In this document: piece by piece, positions 7,958-15,109 of the stretch
Numbering within the stretch: the stretch's first letter is position 1
Layout of the letters: each line of letters begins with the position of its first letter
Assembly (NCBI GenBank): GCA_049325415.1
Contig: JBMOLL010000095.1
Coordinates: 1-50,796 of the forward strand
DNA: 50,796 bases
Source: JBMOLL01 sp049325415
Lineage (GTDB): Bacteria > Bacteroidota > Bacteroidia > Bacteroidales > GCA-2748055
Direction: 5' to 3'
Program-made: the position numbers and the translations under genes
The notes under the pieces: model-generated
Databases searched by the model: none
Seen by the model: the letters and a program-made list of their open reading frames with translations, nothing else
What the model was told of the DNA's origin: nothing

Positions 7958-9481
7958 ATGCCTGTCCATAATCAGCATAGTTGTAAAATCAGGAACAATT
8001 CAGCCGTTGATTTTTCATCCATCCCTGTTTATACCTATGCCGGATTCAGTGAGGAGGTAGTTGGATTAATGGCAAATAAGGATAATCACTATGTCATTTA
8101 TTTTGCATTTCCCGTAAAAGACAATCTGCAATTTATTGCTGCCATTGCCGATGATTCTACTGGTGAAATAGCCTTATTATCACATATATTATATGCCGGT
8201 GAACCAAAGGAACTGGAATCATTAACACCCCGGATCACTGCACTTCATATTTTCGAACGGGAGATCTTTGAGAATCATGGCATATATTTTAAGAACCATC
8301 CATGGTTAAAACCAGTTCGTTACCCGTATAATCGCTTCAATAGAAATCTACAGATCAACGATTATCCTTTTTATCAGATTAAAAGTCATGAACTGCATGA
8401 AGTAGGGGTTGGGCCTATCCATGCAGGGATAATCGAACCGGGTCATTTCCGTTTCATTTGTAACGGTGAAATGGTGCTGCACCTCGAAATCCAGTTAGGG
8501 TGGCAACACAGAGGGCTTGAAACTCTCCTGCTGCAAAATAAGAAGCTGTTACAACGAACCATTCTGTCAGAGTCGCTTACAGGAGATACTGCCGTAGGTC
8601 ATAGTCTTGCCTTTGTCGGACTGATGGAGGCTCTTGGTGAAATTCAGATAAGTGAACAGCTCATGGTTGAGCGCTCCATCGCCCTTGAGCTCGAGCGTAT
8701 CGCCATCCATGTTGGCGATATTGCCGCCCTGTGTACGGATGTGGCTTATAGCCTGGGTGCTAATATCTTTGGAATTCTGCGCACCGGGATTATCAATTTT
8801 ACACAATCATGGTGTGGGAATCGTTTGGGAAAAGGAATGATCCGCGCAGGAGGAATAAATTTACCGTTCACACCGGATCATAAAAAACGACTTTTGGATG
8901 TGCTCTCTGATTTTGAATTTCAATTTATCGAATTGGCGGATCGCACATACAAATTGCCAAGCATTGAAAATCGTTTCGATAACATTGGAACCCTGAGCGA
9001 GGAAGTAGCCCGGAACATTGGTGCTGTTGGCATGACGGCACGAATGGCAAATGTTAACCGGGAAATCCGTGCTTCACATCCCTTTGCCGGCTTCCTTATG
9101 TATCCGGTTGAACCTGTTGTATTGCCAGGAGGTGATGTTTATTCCCGTTTTTTACTCAGACGGGAGGAAATAGAAAGTTCTGTTTCATGGATAAGAAATG
9201 TTCTCTCGCAACAATCATTTGACCATATTTCAGAACAACCCCTTGCTGACATTAAAAGAAAGCCAAACCAGCTGGCAATCTCACTCACGGAGGGCTGGAG
9301 GGGAGAGATTTGTCATTGCACCGTAAGTGATGAAACAGGTGAATTAATCACCTACAAAATTAAGGATCCCTCAATGCACAACTGGAAAGCCCTGGAGCTT
9401 TCACTTAGGAATCTTGAAATATCCGATTTTCCGATAAATAATAAAAGTTATAATTTAAGTTATTGTGGCTTTGACCTTTAA
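7958..9481 (+). CDS. NuoCD/HyfG-like large subunit lacking NiFe ligands
   Basis: This 507-residue protein fuses a NuoC-like domain (about 20-130) to a NuoD/hydrogenase large-subunit domain (about 150-507), as in HyfG/HycE. Family landmarks are clear: GVGPIHAGIIEPGHFRF, LGWQHRGLETL and MTARMANVNREIRASHPFAG. The two CxxC pairs that hold the NiFe centre are gone. ESLTGDTAVGH stands where ERxCGxCxxxH is expected (Thr208 and Thr211 for Cys), and DPSMHN stands where DPCxxC is expected (Ser472 and Asn475 for Cys). It cannot be a hydrogenase. It fits energy-converting-hydrogenase-related (Ehr) complexes. I chose ATG 7958 over TTG 7949, which overlaps the previous stop. Confidence 0.88.
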   Translation: MPVHNQHSCKIRNNSAVDFSSIPVYTYAGFSEEVVGLMANKDNHYVIYFAFPVKDNLQFIAAIADDSTGEIALLSHILYAGEPKELESLTPRITALHIFEREIFENHGIYFKNHPWLKPVRYPYNRFNRNLQINDYPFYQIKSHELHEVGVGPIHAGIIEPGHFRFICNGEMVLHLEIQLGWQHRGLETLLLQNKKLLQRTILSESLTGDTAVGHSLAFVGLMEALGEIQISEQLMVERSIALELERIAIHVGDIAALCTDVAYSLGANIFGILRTGIINFTQSWCGNRLGKGMIRAGGINLPFTPDHKKRLLDVLSDFEFQFIELADRTYKLPSIENRFDNIGTLSEEVARNIGAVGMTARMANVNREIRASHPFAGFLMYPVEPVVLPGGDVYSRFLLRREEIESSVSWIRNVLSQQSFDHISEQPLADIKRKPNQLAISLTEGWRGEICHCTVSDETGELITYKIKDPSMHNWKALELSLRNLEISDFPINNKSYNLSYCGFDL

Positions 9482-9486
9482 AAACA

Positions 9487-10269
9487 ATGAGAATGTTTGA
9501 CGAACTGAAAATTCTTATTCATAATGGCAGACAATTCATCCCCGATTTAAGAACAGCGGAGATTTCAAAACCATTCAGAGGTCGGCCGGAGATTAGTACC
9601 GCGAAAGTAGATGAAAAACAACTTGTTGAACTGTGTCCGACTTCAGCCATATCAGCCAATCCGGTTAAAATTGATTTAGGGAGATGTACCTTTTGTGGTG
9701 AATGTGCCTTCCGGTTTCCTGAAAAAATTTCCTTTACGAACGACTATAAACTGGCGACCAATTCAACGGAGCGCTTGATTATTTTCGAAGGACAAAATAG
9801 TCCGGTTAATATTGATGAGCAAAAGATTAGAAAAGAGATTAAGGGCATATTTAACAGATCACTTAAATTAAGGCAGGTCTCAGCTGGAGGGGATAATTCA
9901 GCCGAATATGAGCTAAATGCATGTGCCAATGCGAATTTTGATATGGGACGTTATGGTATTGAATTTGTCGCTTCCCCAAGACATGCCGATGGAATATTAC
10001 TGACGGGTCCGATTACAGAGAATATGGCCGAAGCGCTTGAAATCGTATACAAAGCAGTACCCGAACCAAAGGTTTTCATTCTTTGCGGCACTGACGCAAT
10101 CAGTGGGGGCATATTTTCCGGCAGCAAAGCCCTTCAACGAGGATTTTTTGAATACGTGAAAGTGGACTTGTACATTCCCGGTAACCCTCCTCATCCCTTA
10201 ACCATAATAAACGGACTCCTGGATTTAACTCAGAGCGGCAGGATCAGGAGAAAGAGTTCAAGGGTCTGA
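9487..10269 (+). CDS. Ferredoxin-NuoB/HyfI-like fusion lacking proximal-cluster ligands
   Basis: A 260-residue fusion. Residues 40-85 form half of a ferredoxin domain: Cys50 (ELCPTSAI) with Cys67, Cys70 and Cys73 (CTFCGEC) can bind one [4Fe-4S] cluster, while the partner cluster is lost and its fourth Cys is Phe77. Residues 130-250 are NuoB/hydrogenase small-subunit-like: VASPRHADGILLTGPIT, SGGIF and YIPGNPPHP. All four expected proximal-cluster cysteines are replaced: AGGDNSAEYEL for AGSCNGCEIEI (Asp136, Ala139), GTDAISGG for GxCAxSGG (Asp203), and PGNPPHP for PGCPPHP (Asn233). The fold is retained but the electron path to the large subunit is not. It is the last gene of the operon. Confidence 0.85.
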   Translation: MRMFDELKILIHNGRQFIPDLRTAEISKPFRGRPEISTAKVDEKQLVELCPTSAISANPVKIDLGRCTFCGECAFRFPEKISFTNDYKLATNSTERLIIFEGQNSPVNIDEQKIRKEIKGIFNRSLKLRQVSAGGDNSAEYELNACANANFDMGRYGIEFVASPRHADGILLTGPITENMAEALEIVYKAVPEPKVFILCGTDAISGGIFSGSKALQRGFFEYVKVDLYIPGNPPHPLTIINGLLDLTQSGRIRRKSSRV

Positions 10270-10367
10270 CAACAAGGGAAAGCATCTCTACCTGGTGTCA
10301 CAATCAATTTGTTTTATCCGTATTTATTTTTCAAATTGGCTTTTCAACATTCTGAAATGCCTGGCCC

Positions 10368-13157
10368 ATGAAAACCAAATTATTCCAGTTAGTTGTTTTT
10401 TTCAGTTGCATAATCCCTCTATACAGCCAGTCGGGCTCGAAATATATTGTCACCGACCAGTTCGGCTACCCGCCCGACGCGGTGAAGAAGGCGGTGATCC
10501 GCGATCCGCAGACTGGCTACGATGCTTCGGAATCCTTCAGCCCCGGTACTTCCTATACCGTACGTAATGCCTACTCGGGGGAGGTGGTTTTCACAGGGAG
10601 CCCGGCGACCTGGAAAAGCTGGTCCACCGATGCGGCTTCGGGCGATCGGGTATGGCATTTCGATTTTTCCTCCCTTACCACTCCCGGAAGCTATTTCATT
10701 CAGGACGAACAAAAGGGAGAGCGTTCCTATACTTTCGAGATCTCTTACCGCGCATATAACGAGGTCCTGAAACACGCCCTGCGGAGCTTCTTCTACCAGC
10801 GTTCCGGCTTTGCAAAGGAGGCGCAGTATGCCGGAGCGGCCTGGGCCGACGGAGCCAGTCACCTGGGACCCCTGCAGGATGCAAACTGCCGTTCCTTCTT
10901 CGATAAAAACAACCCGGCTACCGAAAAAGACCTCCACGGAGGCTGGTACGATGCCGGCGACTACAACAAGTATACCTGCTGGACAGCGGGCTACGTCGTT
11001 GATCTGCTTCTTTCCTACCGGGAGAACCCATCCGCCTTTGGCGATGACTACCGAATCCCGGAGTCGGGCAACGGCATCCCCGACATCCTCGATGAGGTAA
11101 AATGGGGACTCGATTTTCTCCTGCGCATGCAAAAGTGGGATGGCAGCGTCCTGAGCATCGTCGGACTTTCACATGCCAGTCCGCCCTCCTCGGCCACCGG
11201 GCCTTCCTATTACGGTCCGCCCAACACCATCGCCACCATCAGCACTGCCGCTGCCTTTGCTTCCGGCGCTATGGTCTACCGGAGTATCGGTATGGGCGAC
11301 TACGCCGACACGCTGTTAAAACGCGCTGCATGGGCCTGGGACTGGACCGTGCAGTACCCCGATTCGCTCTTCGGGAACAACACGGCCGATTACAACTCCC
11401 AGGGACTTGGGGCCGGGCAGCAGGAAACCGACGATTACGGCCGGCTAATGGCCCGGCTCAGAGCCGCCGCCTACCTCTTTGCTGCCACCGGCGATCCGGG
11501 ATACCGCGATTTCTTCGATGCTTTCTACGACCAGTGTCATATGCTCACCTGGAACTTTGTTTTTCCCTTCGAGACCGAAAACCAGGAAACCCTGCTGTTC
11601 TACGCCGGGCTCGACGATGCCACACCTGCTGTGGCCACTCAGATCCGCTCGGTGTATAAAACCCAGGTGCTGAACGGGACCGAGAACCTCCCGGCCATGA
11701 CCTCCCTGAAGGATCCCTATTTTGCACATATCAAGGATTATACCTGGGGGAGCAACGGGATCAAGGCCGGACAGGGGAACATCTATATGAACATGCTGGT
11801 GTACGGGCTCGATCCGGCTTCTGAGACCAAATGCAGGAACGCTGCCCTGACCTTCCTGAACTACCTCCACGGGGTGAACCCGTTGTCGATGGTCTACCTC
11901 TCCAATATGTATGCTTACGGGGGAGAACGCTGCGTGAACGAATTCTACCACTCCTGGTTCACCAATGGCAGTGCCCTCTGGGACCGGGTCGGAACCTCCA
12001 CCTACGGCCCGGCACCGGGCTATCTGACAGGCGGGCCCAATCCCTCTTACGACTGGGACGGCTGTTGTCCTTCCGGCTGCGGCTCATCGACCAATAACGC
12101 GATATGCACCTCCGAATCGATCACTCCCCCGAAAGGCCAGCCGAAGATGAAGTCGTACAAGGATTTCAATACCAGCTGGCCGCTCAATTCCTGGTCGGTT
12201 ACGGAGAACAGCTGCGGCTATCAGGTGCGGTATATCCGGCTGCTCTCGAAGTTCGTCACCGCCGATATCGACTGCAACGGGGATATTGGCGGAACGGCCT
12301 TCCCCGACTCCTGCCGGATCTGTTCCGGAGGCAACACCGGCCGCGAACCGGTGCTCGATAAAGCCCTTTGCTACGATTGCAACAACGATTTCAACGGGGT
12401 GGCGGTCTTTGATGTCTGCGGTCTTTGCTCGGGCGGCTGGACGGGCCGGGAGACGGTAACCGACATCAACGATTGTTACGACTGCAACGGCGACTTCAAC
12501 GGTGCGGCTATTGAGGATTCCTGCGGGATCTGTGCCGGCGGGAATACCGGTCTTGAACCGGTCCTTGATAAGGCAGCTTGCTATGATTGCAACGGCGATT
12601 TCCTCGGTGAGGCTTATCCCGATTCCTGCGGCCTGTGCGCAGGGGGGAACAGCGGCCGGGAACCCATACTGGAGCGCAGCGCCTGTTACGACTGCAACGG
12701 CGATTTCCTCGGTGAGGCCGAACCCGACTCTTGCGGATTGTGTGCCGGGGGGAATACCGGCCGGGAACCGGTGCTGGAGCGGAGTGCCTGTTACGACTGC
12801 AACGGCGATTTCCTTGGGGAAGCCATAAGGGATTCCTGCGGAAACTGTGCCGGCGGACTGACTGGGATCACACCGGTACTCGATCCCGACCTGTGCAGTG
12901 CAGGAGTTTCCGGAGATCTGAACCGGGGAGGGCTCCGCATCTATCCCAACCCGGGAACGGGCCTGTTCCGGGTGGAGGTACCGGGTGGAGGAATGCAGAA
13001 GCTCCTGGTTCTGGATCTAAGGGGAGCGGTGATCCGTGAGACCGGCCCGGGTGAAAATCTGCAGGAGCTTGACCTGTCGGCTCTCCCGAAAGGTTGCTAT
13101 GAAGTCCTGGTGCTTTGTTCCGACAGGGTGCTCAGGGAGAAGGTCATTCTCTATTGA
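10368..13157 (+). CDS. Secreted GH9 cellulase-like protein with Cys repeats and type IX sorting domain
   Basis: This 929-residue exported protein begins with a signal peptide (residues 1-20). An N-terminal Ig-like domain (about 25-125, KYIVTDQFGYPPDAVKKAV) precedes a GH9 catalytic domain (about 130-640). The GH9 domain has the catalytic aspartates in GGWYDAGDYNKY (Asp195, Asp198), the GVNPLSMVYLSNMYAYGG segment and the acid Glu613 in SWSVTENSCGYQ. The usual HHRP-type motif reads YHSWF. Six 35-residue repeats with CxxC pairs and DxNxD loops follow (about 635-844). The C terminus is a type IX secretion sorting domain (LRIYPNPGTGLFRVEV). It likely cleaves beta-1,4-glucan or a related glycan at the cell surface. 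It stands alone, and base composition returns to GC-rich here. Confidence 0.9.
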   Translation: MKTKLFQLVVFFSCIIPLYSQSGSKYIVTDQFGYPPDAVKKAVIRDPQTGYDASESFSPGTSYTVRNAYSGEVVFTGSPATWKSWSTDAASGDRVWHFDFSSLTTPGSYFIQDEQKGERSYTFEISYRAYNEVLKHALRSFFYQRSGFAKEAQYAGAAWADGASHLGPLQDANCRSFFDKNNPATEKDLHGGWYDAGDYNKYTCWTAGYVVDLLLSYRENPSAFGDDYRIPESGNGIPDILDEVKWGLDFLLRMQKWDGSVLSIVGLSHASPPSSATGPSYYGPPNTIATISTAAAFASGAMVYRSIGMGDYADTLLKRAAWAWDWTVQYPDSLFGNNTADYNSQGLGAGQQETDDYGRLMARLRAAAYLFAATGDPGYRDFFDAFYDQCHMLTWNFVFPFETENQETLLFYAGLDDATPAVATQIRSVYKTQVLNGTENLPAMTSLKDPYFAHIKDYTWGSNGIKAGQGNIYMNMLVYGLDPASETKCRNAALTFLNYLHGVNPLSMVYLSNMYAYGGERCVNEFYHSWFTNGSALWDRVGTSTYGPAPGYLTGGPNPSYDWDGCCPSGCGSSTNNAICTSESITPPKGQPKMKSYKDFNTSWPLNSWSVTENSCGYQVRYIRLLSKFVTADIDCNGDIGGTAFPDSCRICSGGNTGREPVLDKALCYDCNNDFNGVAVFDVCGLCSGGWTGRETVTDINDCYDCNGDFNGAAIEDSCGICAGGNTGLEPVLDKAACYDCNGDFLGEAYPDSCGLCAGGNSGREPILERSACYDCNGDFLGEAEPDSCGLCAGGNTGREPVLERSACYDCNGDFLGEAIRDSCGNCAGGLTGITPVLDPDLCSAGVSGDLNRGGLRIYPNPGTGLFRVEVPGGGMQKLLVLDLRGAVIRETGPGENLQELDLSALPKGCYEVLVLCSDRVLREKVILY
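12270..12899 (+). repeat. Six 105-bp coding repeats
   Basis: Exact-period units start at 12270, 12375, 12480, 12585, 12690 and 12795. Each encodes about 35 residues of the form YDCNGDFLGEAxPDSCGLCA followed by GGNTGREPVLERSAC, with four cysteines in two CxxC pairs and a DxNxD calcium-loop-like motif. Units 4-6 are nearly identical at DNA level while 1-2 have diverged, indicating recent expansion at the 3' side. Confidence 0.92.
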
Positions 13158-13307
13158 GTGATTTCCTGTATCTTCTTAACAGTCAAAAAATTGCCTTTCA
13201 CCGGGATGCATTCCTTTTAAGTTGTTAATAAACAATCAAATAGACTGATTTTGGTCATTCGGAGAACGGTTTGGACAAAATCATATTAAATAGAATAAAT
13301 ATAAATA

Positions 13308-13365
13308 ACGTATTAATACGTAATAAAACGTATACAACAGTTGTATTACTGAAGTATAAGTTGTA
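13308..13365 (+). promoter_or_regulatory. Predicted BlaI-type operator region
   Basis: ATACAACAGTTGTAT (13332-13346) is a 15-base palindrome with the TACA/TGTA ends typical of BlaI/MecI operators. A half site GTTGTA recurs at 13360-13365, and a second palindrome ACGTATTAATACGT lies at 13308-13321. All sit within 70 bases upstream of the BlaI-family gene, so autorepression is the likely function. Confidence 0.6.
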
Positions 13366-13375
13366 ATCTTGTTTT

Positions 13376-13756
13376 ATGGAAAAACTAACAGCAAAGGAAG
13401 AGGAGATCATGCAGATCCTCTGGGAACTGAAAAAGGCGCTGGTAAGGGATATCATGGACCGCCTTCCGTCGCCCGACCTGCCCTATACCACGGTATCCTC
13501 CATTGTAAGGATCCTGGAGAAGAAGGGTTTTGTGAGTCACAAGCCCTACGGCAAGACCCACGAGTACTATCCACTGGTCACGAAGGTCCAGTACCGGCGG
13601 AATAAGTTCAGGCAGATCATGGCCGATTATTTCGACAACTCCCTCGAGAGTGTGGTCTCCTACCTGGTGACGGAAGAAAAGTTTTCGCCGGGAGAGATCG
13701 AAGAGTTAAGTAAACTGATCAACCAGGAAAAAGAGAAAAAGGATGACAGCGAATAG
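13376..13756 (+). CDS. BlaI/MecI family transcriptional repressor
   Basis: The 126-residue product is a winged-helix repressor of the BlaI/MecI/CopY family. It has the opening KLTAKEEEIMQILWELKKAL, the recognition-helix region DLPYTTVSSIVRILEKKGFV, the wing HKPYGKTHEYYPLV, and a C-terminal dimerisation helix. These proteins bind TACA/TGTA palindromes as dimers and are inactivated by proteolysis triggered by a membrane M56 protease. The next gene encodes such a protease and overlaps this one by 14 bases, so the two form a classic sensor-repressor pair. Targets besides its own promoter cannot be seen; the TonB and TonB-domain genes in the window are possible. Confidence 0.9.
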   Translation: MEKLTAKEEEIMQILWELKKALVRDIMDRLPSPDLPYTTVSSIVRILEKKGFVSHKPYGKTHEYYPLVTKVQYRRNKFRQIMADYFDNSLESVVSYLVTEEKFSPGEIEELSKLINQEKEKKDDSE

Positions 13757-15035
13757 CATTTTCCGGTATTTCTACGAGTCGGGCCTCAGCCTGGTCCTGC
13801 TCTATGCCCTGTATCATATCTTCTTTAGGCGGGAGACCTATTTCCGCTTTAACCGTGTATACCTGCTTTCGATCCTGCTTTTTTCCGCTTTGCTTCCCCT
13901 GCTTTCCCTGCCGGCACTGTTCTCCGGCGGGAGCAGTATGAACCAGGGAATGGTCAATCTGGCTGAATTTGTCAAATATCCTGACGGGAGCAGTGCCGCG
14001 ACAGGTAATGCAGCCGGGTCTTCAATACCGGTCTGGCAGCTCGTTCTTCTGCTGGTTTACCTGGCCGGCGCCGGGCTCATCCTTTTCCGGTTTATATCGG
14101 GAATGGTTCATATCAGCCGGATCAGAGCCAGGGGAAGGAAAGAGATAAACAGCGACCATACCATTATTTATATGGAAGAAAACCTGGCGCCCTTCTCCTT
14201 TTTCAGGACCGTCTTCCTGAATGAACAACAGGCCGGGCCCTCCCGGCGACCCTATATTATGGAACATGAACTGGTCCATATCCGCCAGCGTCACACCCTC
14301 GACAATCTGTTCATGGAACTGATGCTGGCCCTGTTCTGGTTTAACCCGGTTCTGTGGCTGCTCCGCCGTTCGCTCAGGGGTACCCATGAGTTCCTGGCCG
14401 ATCAGGGAATAAAAAAGGAACACAGCAACCTTGGCGATTACCAGTCTGTTTTGCTGAGTTTCCTGCAGACAGCCGTTCCTTTACCCATAAGCAATAATTT
14501 TAATTCTCTCATTAAAAAACGGATACAAATGATGTACAAAAGAAATTCAAGCGTCCTGGCAAGAATGAAACCCCTATTCATTCTGCCCGTTCTCATGGCT
14601 CTCACCTTTGTTTTTGCCTGCACTGAAAACGAACCAAAAGACGAAGCGGTGGAAATCCTGAAAAGCACTGCTCCGGATGTACTTACTGAAGCTGACACCA
14701 GCACTGCGGCAGAAGAACTGTTCTATATTGTCGAGGAAATGCCCACTTTCAACGGTGGAGACCCCTCCGTCGAATTCAGGAAGTATATTGCACAAAACCT
14801 CATCTATCCCGAGATTGCCAAACAGAACGGGATCCAGGGGCGGGTAATTGTCCAGTTTACGGTTAACAGCAAAGGTCAGGCTGTGGATGCTGTGGTGGTC
14901 AGAAGCGTTGATCCCTCACTTGACGCTGAGGCCGTAAGGGTGATCGAAGCCAGTCCGGCCTGGACCCCGGGCAAACAGCGGGGGAAAGAGGTCGGTGTTC
15001 TGTTCACCTTCCCTATCAATTTCGTCTTGCCCTGA
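13743..15035 (+). CDS. M56 (BlaR1-like) membrane metallopeptidase with C-terminal TonB domain
   Basis: This 430-residue protein has about four transmembrane helices (near 14-30, 40-60, 98-120 and 270-290) and a zinc protease site HELVH (His175, Glu176, His179) with a downstream THEFLAD acidic ligand. After the last helix, which ends FVFACTENE, the periplasmic part is a TonB C-terminal domain (about 335-430: GRVIVQFTVNSKGQAVDAVV, FTFPINFVLP) instead of the penicillin-sensor domain of BlaR1. This architecture is common in Bacteroidota and its signal is generally unknown. Translation is coupled to the BlaI gene by overlap. The TonB part strongly resembles the separate lipoprotein at 35762-36166. 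Confidence 0.9.
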   Translation: MTANSIFRYFYESGLSLVLLYALYHIFFRRETYFRFNRVYLLSILLFSALLPLLSLPALFSGGSSMNQGMVNLAEFVKYPDGSSAATGNAAGSSIPVWQLVLLLVYLAGAGLILFRFISGMVHISRIRARGRKEINSDHTIIYMEENLAPFSFFRTVFLNEQQAGPSRRPYIMEHELVHIRQRHTLDNLFMELMLALFWFNPVLWLLRRSLRGTHEFLADQGIKKEHSNLGDYQSVLLSFLQTAVPLPISNNFNSLIKKRIQMMYKRNSSVLARMKPLFILPVLMALTFVFACTENEPKDEAVEILKSTAPDVLTEADTSTAAEELFYIVEEMPTFNGGDPSVEFRKYIAQNLIYPEIAKQNGIQGRVIVQFTVNSKGQAVDAVVVRSVDPSLDAEAVRVIEASPAWTPGKQRGKEVGVLFTFPINFVLP

Positions 15036-15055
15036 TTGTCTGAACACAATAAAGG

Positions 15056-15087
15056 AAAGGCTGTCGTTAAAAGGCAGCCTTTTTTTA
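15056..15087. terminator. Intrinsic terminator
   Basis: The stem AAAGGCTG (15056-15063) / CAGCCTTT (15075-15082) has an 11-base loop and runs into a T tract to 15087. It terminates the BlaI-M56 transcript and lies between two convergent genes. Confidence 0.8.
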
Positions 15088-15109
15088 TCGGCCACAAAAA
15101 ACCTGGTGC

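Noticed and set aside
2991..10269. Hydrogenase-4 / formate hydrogenlyase annotation
   Set aside because: All four NiFe-ligand cysteines are replaced in the large subunit and no maturation genes are present, so hydrogenase activity is not supported.
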